DNA of 64,000 bases from Eremomyces bilateralis CBS 781.70 (Eukaryota; Ascomycota; Dothideomycetes; Eremomycetales; Eremomycetaceae), in contig NW_022985075.1 in the NCBI RefSeq assembly GCF_010015585.1, positions 62,001-126,000 on the forward strand. The letters run 5' to 3'. Shown here piece by piece: positions 21,602 through 34,159 of the stretch. The first letter of the stretch is position 1. Every line of letters begins with the position of its first letter. The notes beneath the pieces were generated by a model. It ran no database searches. It had not been told where the DNA came from and worked only from the letters and a program-made list of their open reading frames with translations. The position numbers were made by a program, and so were the translations under genes.

Positions 21602-24600
21602 ATGACGACCGGCGAAAGGACAGCTATGGGCGATCGACCCATGAAGGACATGCAACTTCCCCTCTCTTCACGGCCTCCCCTCGTGGCACAGCTCTCGAAC
21701 TCCGTTCCGAACACACCGCACCAGTACGCGCGTGACTTTACCCGACGATCAAGAACACCTTCACCGACGGGCGCGCTGGGGAGCCATTCGCCCAGATCTG
21801 TCGTTTCCGAGGCGAATGGATACCTTTCATCGCTGCCGAGATCGCGACCGGTATGCAAGTACGAAACCAGTTCGGCTTTCAGCCGGCGGCGGATACCGTA
21901 CAACATCGGCGATGAACTTTTGCTGAAAGAGAAGGGGGTCAAACGCTCGTTGGATGAAGAGGAGGAACGGAGACTGGAAAATGACATGGCCGACCTTTTC
22001 CGAAAGCTGGAACCGTCCAAGGAAAGCGAGCAAAGAAGACAGCGGCTGGTAGAGAAGCTAGAGGAAATACTGCATCGCGAATGGCCGGGAAATGAGTTCA
22101 AGGTCCACGTCTTTGGTTCTTCTGGAAACTTGCTATGCACAAGCGATTCTGACGGTATGTGTGATGCTATTGTCGTCGGCATCAATGAGCTAACTGTTGA
22201 CATAGTGGATATCTGCATTCAAACGTCTATGAAGAAACTCGAAACAATGCACATCTTAGCGGAAGCTTTGGCAAATAGTAAGTTGCCTCATCGCAATGAT
22301 TGCTCGGTATTTCCTGACACGAAGGCAGATGGCATGCAAAAAGTAATATGCGTTGCGTCAGCCAAAGTCCCGATTGTTAAGATATGGGATCCGGAACTAA
22401 ATCTTGCCTGCGACATGAACGTCAACAACACCCTTGCTTTGGAGAACACTCGTATGATCAAAACTTACGTCCAGATTGACAAGAGGGTTCGGCCGTTGAC
22501 GATGATTATCAAATACTGGACCAAACAGAGAATCCTCAATGATGCTGGTAAGACGGCTTGACACGAAGCGGCAAGGACCATAATCTAACGTGAACAGGTA
22601 TCGGCGGCACTTTAAGCTCTTACTCTTGGATTTGCATGATCATTAACTTCCTTCAAACGCGGAATCCTCCTGTCCTCCCTACACTACATCAATCACCGCA
22701 CAAAGAAGCCGTCTCGAATGATGGCACTGACTCAGGGTTTGCTGATGACCTTGCTGAGCTTCAAGACAAGAGCTCAAATGAAGAGTCCCTCGCTGAACTT
22801 CTCGTTGGGTTTTACCGAAAGTATGCGCACGAGCTCGATTACGAGAGGTCGGTGATTTCAGTTCGACAAGGGAGGGTATTGACCCGGAAAGAAAAGGGAT
22901 GGGACGGGGCGTCAAAAGAAGGTCAATGGCGGCTCTGCATTGAGGAGCCATTCAATACATCGCGTAACCTGGGCAATTCGGCCGATTCAACGGCTTTTCG
23001 GGGGATTCATCTCGAGTTACGGCGAGCATTTGACTTCCTGGCCAACAAGGCGGATCTGGACGGATGCTGCGTCGCATTCAAATTTCCAGTAGAAGAGAAG
23101 TCCTCTCATATATTCAGGAAACCGGCGCCAAAAGCAGCTTTGCAACCCCAACTTCCCAGCCAAGGCACGAGAGGCGGTCGAGGCGGAATGGGTGGTCGTG
23201 GAAATCGTCACAACAACAGTTCGAAGTCCCAGCAAGGATATAGGCGAGCATCGACGTCGACATTCCCAAGCAATTTCCGCTCTCCATATCCCAACGGCGC
23301 GTTTCTAAGCTACCCCTCCACCGACTACAGCCAGGCGAATCTGGATGCACTTCGCCAATCGTTCAACCTGCTCGTAATGCAGCCGCAGGACACTATGCGG
23401 AATCAAGCTGGCCAAACGCCGCTCTACCTTCATCCTTCGGGAGCCCAAGGCCGTGGACAATTGCCAATGCAAGGCCAAAATGCGATACCAGCGAGCTCAT
23501 TACCGTGGGCACAGCCGTACGGCTATCCTCTACCACCCATGTCAAATGCTTCTATGGGGAGTCAACCCCGAACAAATTCTACCCCTCTACCCCAAGGCTA
23601 TTTCCCTACCTCCAGCGGGTTATCAAGCCCGAGAATAGCAGACATTGCTGGAGGCAACATGCAAAACTATTACCCGTACGGATATGGTGCGGAACAGTCC
23701 CAGCCACTTACTCCGTCAGCCTCCTTTGATGGAACCAGAACAAACCCATCTTCTCCGTCGTTGTCACAAAGCACTCCTGCTTTTCGTCGACAACGGACGG
23801 ATACTCTAAATGGCATCCAGAACAGCACTACCCGTTCGCAGTCGCAACCGGCACGACCGCATACCGATTCCTCGGGACAGCCAACATTTGCGCTTCCCGC
23901 CGCGGCCAGTAATGTGCCACCGGGATACCAGGAATTCATAACTATGAGCGGCGACGTGCCGCCCAACATGCTAGCGGTGGAACAATATCCACAAGCAGGT
24001 CAGGGATACATGCCCGAGGGGTCCAATCGCGCCGTACCGAAGGGCTATGTCGGATGGTTTCTTGGCGGTACAGCGCACAATCCTGTCCCGTATTCGAGCC
24101 TCCAAGTTGCTCCTATCCCACCGTATTCGGAGATCGAGCTAAGACGGAAACGTCCATCACAAGAGCTGGTGCAACCGCTGCTGAATAGCTCAAGACGGCG
24201 ATCGTCCCGCTCTCCTTCACCACTAAGCCAGGAGCCGAGTGAGACTTCTGGTGGCCCTCGATCTGCTCCTCCTACCAGCTCGACGACTCGAAATGCTACA
24301 TCAAGGTTCGAGCAACCGAGTGATGGTAATTTCCTCATTGTCAATGGTTCCTATGCTCCAAGTGCAACCCAAGACGACCCTCAGGATTGGATCGAGGACT
24401 TGAACTCTCCTGGCGGACCGAACGGACTTGGACTTGACTATGAGCCTATCCGCTGGTCTGACGGTACCGAGACACCGCTCCTTTCAGATAGCCAGATCAT
24501 CCACCCGCCTCATCCTGAGGTGCCTGGTGAAGAACTCACGGCTGTGAATGACTATCCACCAAGCAGTTCCTACCAGCATGGATTTGGGGATCACGATCGC

Positions 24601-25188
24601 TTCAGCATGACGCCGCCGAGGCAGAAGCGGGATGGCGCGGCAACAGCTTCATCGAACACCTTGCGAGTTAGCACGACTCCACCGTCAGAGAAGCGTTCCC
24701 CGCTCATGAGTCCGTCATCTCAGAACGCCAACACTGAGCAAAACCGCCCTACGATCGGCGAGACCCCGATTAAAAATGCCCCGTTCCTCTCCCCTGTCCG
24801 CGAGATTGTCACCCCCTCGCCCACCACCACTCGAAGTCATTTGCCTCAGACTGAAGCGGCTACCCCCTTCTCGGTGACTACCACTCGTCAACCGGCCTCA
24901 TCCGGGGTCAATGGCCACACACCCTTTCCAGCACCACCCACGCCTCTTCCCAACCCGACCGTTGGCGGCGAAGGGGTCAGTTCGACGAACCATGCCAGTG
25001 AGCAGCTGCCTGCCCCGCAGACGCAGCCATCATCGGCGTCGAGTGCCATGCCACCCCAGCCGCAATCGTCATGGCAGAGCGCAGGAAAAAAGAAGAAGCC
25101 GAGAAAACGGAGTAGAAGCGGAGCGGAACCCAAACCGGGAAGGATCGAGCCGCTGCCTGCGAACGAGGAGGAGCGGAAAGGAGGATAA
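21602..25188 (+). CDS. Cid1/Trf-family nucleotidyltransferase (non-canonical poly(A)/poly(U) polymerase)
   Basis: Adds untemplated nucleotides to RNA 3' ends. Exons 21602-22154, 22206-22277, 22329-22547 and 22598-25188 give 1144 residues. The catalytic core is at about 170-480: VFGSSGNLLCTSDSD, with the DVD pair completed across intron 1 (DVDICIQT); the third Asp in LNLACDMNVNN; then the PAP-associated domain (GIGGTLSSYSWICMIINFLQ and AELLVGFYRKYAHELDYE). From about 520 to the end it is long, disordered and rich in Ser, Pro and Gln, with an RGG-like patch (GTRGGRGGMGGRGN) and a Lys-rich KKKKPRKRSR near the C-terminus, both expected for RNA binding or nuclear entry. The frame is open back to 21440 without an ATG, so the true start may lie in an unrecognised upstream exon; 21602 is the first in-frame ATG. 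Confidence 0.88.
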
Positions 25189-26348
25189 GCGACGTGCATG
25201 TCGGTATAGCCTGTTGAGCGGAGCGGAACCGGGGATTCTGAGAGCGAGCGGATCTGAAATTGATGCACTGCTCTTTACTTGTACGCCGCTATGTGTGGCG
25301 GGGGACATACTCATATCTAGCAACTTGCCGACAAGGTCTCTAAGTGCCTGGATTTGGTTCATGGCCATACCGCCTGAACGGGACGAGCGTCAAAGCTACG
25401 GGCTTCGAAAACAAAAACAACATGTCTTAGATCACACCACAAGGCGTCGGATTCGGATCTACGAAAGCGCAGTCTTCCGCTTGGGATAAGGGTTACAGCA
25501 GTTCGGCTATGCATATGGAAGCGCGCAAGGCATGTTCGGTACTTTGGTTTTGGACTGGACCTTAGGTTCATGGAATGACGGTCTCTGTTTTGGCGTTTTC
25601 CAATGAATCACCCAAAGCGGGAAAGCTAGCGTAGCGATAACCTCGAATGAAGCTTTGATACTTGCTTGCACTTGACTTTCCGTTTCTTTTGGCTGGCAAC
25701 CCCATTTCTGGGCGTCGAAACGGAGGATACCGCTCGCATAGTCTAGCTATGATATCGTGTGTGCACTGGGGCACAGCACAATGAATCGACGAAACGAAGG
25801 GAAAAGGGAAAAGATTAGGCATCTATTACATCAAGTAGGATAGACTCGATAAATCAGTCATCTCTTTCCAAATGAGCGAATTGACAATTTGGCCGTCACG
25901 ATGAAGGGGCTAGACGATGGCGATATCACAGCGACGAATACAAGGCCTAGAGTGAAAAGTTGGAAGCATCGTGCGTTGCCTTCTAGTATAGACCGATCCG
26001 ACAATATTGTTAAGCGCCCAATATCGAAATGACAGCATGAGAGTCGTGGTATATGCGTATCTTGCCAACCTGTGCCCAAAGAAGGAATTTTTTTCATGGC
26101 CGAACCCTTATATCAAAAGACTGTAACAGGCTGCGATTTTCCGTCCACCTTTTTTCTTACCCGTCTTGTCATCCATGATTGCCACTGGGAAGCCGAAAGG
26201 CACCGTAAAGACGTGTCAGACTATGGTGATGTGCATTGAAGCACTCCGACAATTCTCATAGTGACTCCATGTTGGCAGTTTGCTCTATCCAGTAGAGCGT
26301 TGCTTTCCCTGATCAGATGAAACTGTGATCCAAACGCCCTCTTTATTT
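25189..26348. other. Convergent 3' region, 1.2 kb
   Basis: Between the stops of the nucleotidyltransferase and Sec7 genes. It should contain both 3' UTRs. Short frames on both strands show no motifs. Confidence 0.5.
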
Positions 26349-29300
26349 TCATGCTTCGACGGGCCGCTGAAGCGGCGTGATACCGCGATCAATGCGATCC
26401 GCCCCGATCCCCGTCGTGCCGTCATCCTCACTCTCACTCTTTTCTGTGACGATATCATCTCCCTTCAATTGCTCACCGTTCGTCGACCCGGCCGCCTGTT
26501 TCAGCGAGGCTGCCGGGCTCTCCGCAGACCGAGAAGTCGATCCTTTCCTTGCTATTCTCCTTTCGCGGATTGTGCTAGGCGTCTTGAATCCATCCGACGA
26601 CGCCTTATCAGCGTCACCCACACTTCCTAATCGCCCTTTCGGGGTTCCTTGGAATGTATTTCGGGTGCTGGAGCTCGCGATGGAATCCGAGCGCCCCTTC
26701 TCCACCGAACCGCCTGTTTCATCGCCAGGGTCGGTTGAAGCAGATGCGCCTTGACCCGGTAGCGACGTGGTTGCCTGCTTCCGCGAGCGCAGCCGCTCTT
26801 CGGCGGACATGTTCGCCCATTCCGACCCGAATGTAATGACGCTTGCTTTCTTGCCATGCACGGTGAAACTCCCTGATGCTCGTGTAAGGCCTTCGGTCTC
26901 GCTAGCCGGTGCGTTGTCTGCAGCGGTGACGCTAGAAACGGAATCTTTCGCTTTGCGGTGTCTCTGGGATGACCTGATGTCGCGTGGCTCGCGGAGGGAC
27001 CGGTGGAGACTGCGTCGAACCTTAGACTTGGAGTCGGGACTCCCGGCGATGAAGGACAAGTCGACTTCTGACTCGCTCGCGGTGTCTTGGCGGCCATCGA
27101 AAGGCTGAGTCGGGTCGGATTCGCGCAGTTGCTCAGCTTCGTTGTCCCCAAGCGTTGGAGTGAGATAGGTGGATAATCGGGGTGATTCGGGGCCCATGTA
27201 GGACGAATCGCGATGCGCTGGGCTGCCTGAGCCACTGACAGCGGAGCTGCGACGATTTGCCTGAGTGGAAATGGTAAGAGGGCCGAGGGATCCACGATGG
27301 AATGCCGGACTGCGTTGTGGGGTGTTCTCGGGAGGGGTGCGGAAGTCGTCCTCTGCTTCTGCATCCGTGGACGAGATCATTGAAGATTGAGTCTCGGGCC
27401 GAGTAGACACCACAGGGGACTGCGGCTCCTCCGAGATATGCGCTCCGTTCACATCTGATTGAGCGCCGTTCAAAGGTGTAGGCAAAGACTTATTTGAAGA
27501 CCTGGAAATGACCGGGGTCAATGATGACAGATCCAAGGAGTGTTTGGCCGACCGTTCTAGCCTCGATGCGGCATCGCTGGTGATTGTCTTTTCCTCCTCA
27601 AGCGCGGCGACCAGAATATCTCGATGGCACTTCAAGCGCCACATTTCATAACGTGACCATTTAAGTTGCGCCGCAATCCGCCCAGCGCTGTGGACCAGCT
27701 GGTCCCTAGTCTTCGGCTGAATCGGAGCCAGGATCATCAGATGTCTTGCATCCCTCAAGTGGTCGTCGATTCGCTTGATTGCGTGGTTCAATTGATCTTC
27801 CGCCTCAGCGATCTTTTTCTGCATATCAGTTTGTCGCGCCTGGCTGATCTGCAATGCCAGATTGTGGTCGATCCTGCCGCTTGATATCGTCACCTCGCCG
27901 GTTGCTGTTTGCACAGACTGTGCGTTTGTACCCGAGTCGAGGCGTCGCAGAGCCCTCTGTCGCTGTCCTTCGTAGTGGCCACCCACCAATCCCTTTTGGC
28001 GGATTTTGGCCGTCCTGAACGCAGCGTGATGGTTTAGCTTCGCCATCCAGTCGTTTAGATCCACTTCGCTGTCGGCAAGGAAGACTTCTTCGGCAGAATT
28101 TTGATGCACGATAAGGAAAGCGTTCTTGTGTTTCCGGTAACTGGTGTCCAACAACGCAACACCTTGCTCAGTCGAAACCATATAGTCCGGTTTGAAGCTC
28201 TGTAGCCTGGGACGGAATGTCACCGAAGCTCCTGCATTTCCTTGCCTGATATGAGCGTCGTATTGGTGCATCAAGCCTTTCACCCATCCGACGTTCTTGA
28301 AGAAGCATAAGCCGGATCCGGTGAGGATGGCTCCCCATTCCTGCCAGGGGGAACGAGCCGTCTTCTTCTTCGGATCCTTCCGCCAGAGAATGCCGACTTT
28401 GTCGACAGGCAGATCCACGACACCGACTTGGGCGTCTTCGGGATTATCGATGGTAGATGGCGACATGAACGCATCAGGCCGAGATCTTAACGATTCAATC
28501 TGAATAACTCCGGTCTTGGAGCTTTTCAGTAGCTTTTTCACGTCGAAGTTCTGTGTGTATGCGAAAGGGTCATCCAAGCCCAGGACTTCCTTAATCGCAG
28601 GTCGAATCGTGTCGAGGCGGGTTTCGAGAATGAGGGTATAAGGATCGATAGGCTGGTTTGTTGTCCTCTTTATTGGTTCCGCGATAACACTCTTGGCGAC
28701 GTTTTTCTTCTTCTTCGAGTGGAGTTGTTTGATATCTTCGTCGTCTTCGACTCGAATGAACGGTGTATAGACGATATTGTCATAGAAACATCCAAGTACA
28801 TCATTCGACACTCCTTCTATCGATGAGTTCTTCAAGTAGTCCACACGAGACATCTTCCGTTTGTTATTTCTGTTGAAAGCATCGGTCTGAAGGATCAGGA
28901 TCGAGAAGGATATGAAGTATGCCTTTTCTACTCTGCATTAGTAACGTTCCCCATCCTAAAGCACCAAGGAGAAACTTACCAGCTGAAACAAATATCCCCG
29001 GGTTGCACTCATGGTAACGATCAGAAAACCCCTGCAACATTCGATCGATCTGTTGCGTTTCTTTTGGAAGATCAACCTGCATCAACAGCTTACGAACCGA
29101 CATATCCAAAGGCTCGCCAAAGAAAGCAAACTTCCGCATGAAACTCCGCATCACGGCAAGCGAGAAGTCGTCGCTTTTCTTCGAAATGATACTCGCGATA
29201 TCTCGGAAGTCAATAACTTTCTCGACTCGCTCCAGGTATTTGACAGCGGACTCTCCCTCCTCCCTGTCCGGCAAGGGAAGGGTTTCACGACTGATACTGA

Positions 29301-30767
29301 ACGAATTCCCATGTGATGCGAATCCGGTACTCGTCTCGCTTCGGTGCATCAAGGATCCATGAGCAGGGGATTGCGGTTCGGAACCTTGGCGGAACCGCTG
29401 GCTTAAGCCGAAAAGGTTGCTAAAGCTGTTCCTACCAGCAGTGGACGTGGACGTTCGTCCGCTGCCGGCATTGCCTCCGCCATGTGGGAATAGCGGGGTC
29501 GGAGGGGTGCCATCCTCTGACGCAGCCCGAGTCGATCCCATGGTGGACGAGCGCTGGCGGAGTCGGTGGAAATGCGGAGGAATCAGGGTCGGGGAGGATC
29601 GTGCGGATTGTATGGAATCGTTACGCAGAAAGGCGCCCGGGGCGGCGTAGATCACAGAAGTTGCAGCGAGGGTTGCTGGCGAGGAGGGGAAATTTGCGGC
29701 TCCATGGTCGCCATGCACAGCAGGAGGGGATTTAGTAGGGTCGCAATGGTCGGCTTGAGCAGAGTCGGAGTATCCATTAGAGGACATGTAACTCCTGGCG
29801 CTCGTCGAAGGCCGAGGGCTTGCGACAGCTGTGTTGGATAAGTCTTTGTCGTCAGGTGGCGGCTCGATCGTGACAGGGACGGGCTGCACCCTTGTCCGAC
29901 TTCTACTTCGGCGAGGCAAGAAGACTTTGGACATTCGGTTGCCTGCAAACTTCGAGGAGCGACCGCGATTTAGCACCTTCTTTGATCCCGCCTGTTTGTC
30001 ACCGGTCCCATCGTCGGCCGGTGCAGGCGTCGGAGGTGCCAGATGGACGGGGTCTATTTCGCTGCCCTCCGCGACTGACGAACCATCTCCGCCGTTCTCA
30101 ATGTGATTGGATTCTATAATGGGCCCCGCACCTTTGGAACCTCGCATACTGCCAAAGAATCGTCTCCGCGACCTGTCGTCCATAGATTTCCTGCCTTCTT
30201 CCCGATCTAATTGTGGTGCGAATAAGTTGGGCTTCGATTTGGGGGACAATCGAAGTTTTTGCTTCTTCGCTGGCGGTGGAGGGATCGGGGGGCTTGGAGA
30301 CGGCGCAGTCATGACAATCGAAGGAGTATCCGCATTCACATCTGCTTCAATTAGCTGAAGCACAGGTCGCGATATGCTCGGGACTACCCACCGGTTGGAA
30401 TGGTTGGAACAGGAGGGACGGCCTGTTTCCCTATCTCGGCGCGCTGGTGTTCTCTAGCCCTCATTGACAACTGGCTGTCGGACGCATTTCGGAATCGAAG
30501 TATACTGAACCTTCGTGTATTCGCTGTGGGTTCTTGAATGGGAGGCGAAGGAGGTGGTTCCACAAAGGCGGACATCCTTTTAAAGGCGTTGATTGACTGC
30601 TCGGGGCGGGCATCGTGGGATGAAGCCCTCGAACGGAAGTCGGGTGCGTCGAGGGAAGTCGCCGATCGAGCATTACGGGTATTCTGGAAGAGCTCCGAGG
30701 GGTCCAGTGTGCTTCGCCGTCCCAGATCCGGACGACTGCGGTTGGACTTGAGGCCTTTGAGAGGCAT
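26349..30767 (-). CDS. Arf guanine nucleotide exchange factor, Sec7 plus PH domains (Syt1-like)
   Basis: Activates Arf or Arf-like GTPases on Golgi or endosomal membranes. Exons 30767-30392, 30341-28980 and 28927-26349 give 1438 residues. The N-terminal 480 residues are Ser/Pro-rich and basic. The Sec7 domain (about 485-670) includes MRKFAFFGEPLDMSVRKLL, LPKETQQIDRMLQGFSDRYH with the catalytic glutamic finger, and, across intron 2, FSILILQTDAFNRNNKRKM. A PH domain follows (about 745-895; WQEWGAILTGSGLCFFKN to DLNDWMAKLNHHAAF), then a coiled coil around 930-1020 and a disordered phospho-site-like tail. Domain order matches yeast Syt1 and its mould homologues. The start at MPLKGLKSNRSRPDL was chosen over an in-frame Met 18 codons upstream because only this peptide looks conserved. 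Confidence 0.93.
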
Positions 30768-31592
30768 TGCGACGATGTGAGTATGGCGGGACCATCTACA
30801 CACTGATGGCCTGGGACGCACGACTCTAGCTCATGGGCATGGCGAGAGGATATATGATGCGAAATAGGAAAGACAGGAGGGATTTGGTGAGATTTGAGTG
30901 ATTTGACAGCTCAAGGCGGATCTCACAATGCGGTCTGGAGCAGTCGTAAGTCGTTCGTAAATCGTAAGGCTAGTTTGGATTCCTCCACTGTATTACTTGG
31001 TCGGCGCAGTAAGTCCTACTAATACCTAAAGACCCAGTAGAATAGAGTAGTGTGTGCAGAGCAGTCAATGCGCTGACGTGTAAGACGGAAGAAATGGTGA
31101 AAGCGCAACGGCTGTCGCGAGCTCCGTCTAAGTGAGTGACTTCCTGCACTGCACAGGATAATAACCAGGAGGTAATGATCAAAATAGCAACGTATATTAT
31201 TTACTCGGAGCTGGAGCAATTTTGCAGCCACGTCTTATCTGAAAGGAATGGTAAGCTCCAATGTCACTTGCGGTCTGGAGTCCGGACAGAATTTGGGGCT
31301 GGTCGTTGGTTGGAGTCGTATTATGACTCCCCATACGACTAGCTCCTACCTTTTAAGACAATTGATAATCAAAATATTTGGAGTCATTACCAAAGTAGTA
31401 CAAAGTTACAAACGCCTGGGTCTCGTATCAATTGATCCATCTGGACTAGTTGTTATTTATTAATATCGTGGACCGTAATGATATCAATGACCATCTAGAT
31501 ATTATCGCCTGCATAGCCACAACGCATCCTATTGCCCTCAATTCTATGAGGATCTGAATCCGATTCACTTCCGCTCTCTCTTCTCCACCATC
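30768..31592. other. Divergent promoter, Sec7 gene and ECM14
   Basis: About 0.8 kb between divergent genes; no supported coding sequence. AT-rich near 31340-31500. Confidence 0.5.
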
Positions 31593-31619
31593 ATGCTAAC
31601 GTCGCCGTTATCATGCTAA
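31593..31619 (+). promoter_or_regulatory. Upstream ORF overlapping the ECM14 start
   Basis: An 8-codon ORF (ATG at 31593, TAA at 31617-31619) ends inside the first codons of ECM14, whose ATG is at 31613. The two ATGs lie in near-identical contexts (atcatgctaac repeated 20 bp apart), so they look like a local duplication. The overlap would favour leaky scanning or backward reinitiation as control of ECM14 translation. This needs the transcript start to lie upstream of 31593. Confidence 0.55.
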
Positions 31620-33420
31620 CAGCCCGCTTCGCCCTTATCCTGCATGTGCTGTTATCTTCGGGGACTCTCGCGGCCGCCGGCGGGTGGGGATTCTTCCCGT
31701 CGTCGAGCAATGCCGGCTGCAGCGACCAGCCAGCATGGCGGTCCGTCTCTGATAGCATAATTTCCGCCATCTGGGGATATCCCAAAGACCCGACGCAGAC
31801 GGCCGGGAAGGACTTCGCGCGATCGAAAGGAGACGATGTGGCCTCGAAATTCCTCGCGCGCTACGGACAGGACATGGTCCTGCGGTTTAATGTCACCACC
31901 GCAGAGGAGGCTGTCGCGCTCGCGGAAGCTTCGAATGTCCTTTTTCTGGACGTCTGGGCATTTACGGAGGATTGGGTAGATATTCGAATAGCAAAGGATG
32001 TTGTAAGTTTATACTAACCGTCTCCTGGGGCTGTTGCCTGATACATTATGGGACTGTGAGCTAATCCTCTCCTCAGGTTCCTTCACTCCTTGGACTTCTC
32101 CCCAAGTCATTACAACATGCACATAGCCCTCTCATGTTCGACCTTGGTCTGGCCCGCGCCATCTCCAATTCCTACCCATTCCCTTCCGCCCGCGACCCGA
32201 CCCCCCCTCAACATGACACCCACCCCTCCACCAACACATTCCGCCTCTCCCTCGAACAGCGGGGCCCGCAAGAATCGAACATCTTCTTCAGCGACTACCA
32301 GCCACTGTCGGTCATCCATCCCTGGATGAGGCTCCTTGCATCATTGTTTCCTACGCACGTCCGGCTTGTCAGCATCGGCACATCATATGAAGGCCGGGAC
32401 ATCCTGGCGATGCGTGTGGGGGTTCATCCAACGAATAACGAGAAGGCCGCGGGTCCCAGGAAGACAATAATTATCTCCGGCGGTACACACGCGCGAGAGT
32501 GGATCGGCACGAGCACGGTCAACTACCTTGCGTACTCCCTCGTGACGTCGTACGGCAAATCAAGCGTGTGGAATTCACTGCTGGAGGCCTTCGATTGGGT
32601 GTTTATTCCAACGTTGAACCCTGATGGATATGTCTATACCTGGGAGAACGATCGACTGTGGCGGAAGAACCGTCAGCCAACCTCACTACGGTTTTGTAAA
32701 GGCATCGACCTTGACAGGAGCTGGTCCTTCCAATGGGGCGGCGATGCACCACAGATGAATCCATGCTCGGAGAGTTATGGAGGCGAAGAGCCCTTCGACG
32801 CCGTTGAAGCTCAAGCGTTTCGCGACTGGGCCAAGAACGAGACGGAGAACAGCGGCGTGGAGTTTGTGGGCATCATCGACCTGCACTCATACTCCCAGGA
32901 AGTTCTTTACCCCTATTCATACACCTGCGCAACCCCTCCGCCGACCCTGGAGAACCTCCAAGAGCTAGCGCTGGGCCTCGCCAAGGCAATAAGATTGGCC
33001 AAGGACGGGCAGGCTTACACTGTCCGAGCAGCTTGTGAAGGGAATGTCAATGCGGGTGGGATACTTCCGCGGATTGAGTCGGGCGGAGGCAGCGCGTTGG
33101 ATTGGTTTTACCATGAGCTTGGCGTCCGGTACGCGTACCAGATCCGGCTTCGGGATACGGGGAGTTATGGGTTTTTGCTTCCGAAGGAGAACATTGTGCC
33201 GACGGGCCGGGAAATGCTCGATGCGATGGAATTCTTTGGTCGGTACATGCTTAGGATAGCAGGAGTGGCCTCCGATACGGATTCGACATTCAGAGAGACG
33301 TCCCCTTCGTCGCAAATGGGAGGATCGGCAGAGAAGCCTTTGGAGGAGAAGCCTTCAGAGGAGAAGCCTTTAGCGGAGTATCGGATGGGATGGGAGCTGC
33401 GCAGGCGGAGACGGCGTTAA
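31613..33420 (+). CDS. ECM14: Inactive metallocarboxypeptidase of the M14 family (Ecm14)
   Basis: Secreted or secretory-pathway pseudo-enzyme linked to cell wall biogenesis in yeast. Exons 31613-32002 and 32077-33420 give 577 residues: signal peptide about 1-21, propeptide to about 185, then the M14 domain. The zinc ligands are kept (His268 and Glu271 in GTHAREW; His400 in DLHSYSQ), as are the substrate-site Arg (WRKNR) and Tyr (DWFYHELG). The general-base Glu, found in the FELRDTG context of active enzymes, is Arg487 here (YQIRLRDTG), the change that marks Ecm14 as catalytically dead. The Asn/Arg substrate pair is altered too (GIDLDRSW). The C-terminus carries three 5-residue repeats ([15 protein letters not shown]). 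Confidence 0.94.
33331..33375 (+). repeat. 15-bp x 3 in-frame repeat in the ECM14 tail
   Basis: Three near-identical 15-bp units encode [10 protein letters not shown] and EKPLA. Being a multiple of three, length change keeps the frame. Confidence 0.85.
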
Positions 33421-34159
33421 CAAACGCCCCAATTGGGTAACGTGATTACAGCGTAACAACGGTAACGGGAAGTGAATTATGTGCGGGTAGATTGACCATG
33501 GATGGACAGACTGGACAGTCACAGGGACCAGTCCCCTTTAATACTAATGAGAGGAATGAATTTCTGGAGGAGAATATTCCGCGAGTATCATAGACATTTG
33601 AGGCTGAAAATCATTCGACTTTCGATATCAACTGGATGAATATTCCGATGCTCCCGTATTTCTCCGTTTCTCAACTTCTGGTATTCTGTACATCTTTATG
33701 CGATGTTGAAGTTGACATGGATTGTATACAGGCATCCGCCAGGCACCAACGCATTAGAACCAATCAAAGCCCGCAACTGCCTGTTAGTGGGTTTATCCCC
33801 AGTCTCTGGTTGGTCAGTCCATGCAACACCGCTTCCAGAAGTGATAAAGCATCATTTCAACAACAGCGGAATTCCGTATGGGTTTCACGTATCGTGATGG
33901 AATAGTATGATGCTGCCAATTCATTTCACATTCACTTCATGTTCACGCTGTTCTTAATGTTCCTTTTTCACTTTAGATTCGGTTTGAATTCTGAACACTC
34001 GCTTATCACTTCTCGCTCGCTCTTCTCCTACTTTCCCTTTCTTTCCCTCCTCTAGAACACTAGCTCGACCATCTCTCCCTCCACCGTCTTTCCTCATATA
34101 ATCTCGCACAATCAAATGCCTCAGCTCGTGGAGCATTCTCATCATACCACAAAGCGGCA
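33421..34159. other. Intergenic, PARP promoter
   Basis: About 0.74 kb between the ECM14 stop and the PARP start, same strand. CT-rich from about 33990 to 34110, as usual just upstream of fungal start codons. No gene seen. Confidence 0.5.

Noticed and set aside
26627-27364. 245-codon minus-strand frame within the Sec7 gene
   Set aside because: Overlaps a well-supported exon in another frame; low-complexity Ser/Arg/Pro composition is a shadow of biased codons.
1-30767. ArfGAP and ArfGEF in one window as an Arf-regulation cluster
   Set aside because: They are 26 kb apart with many unrelated genes between; coincidence is the simpler reading.
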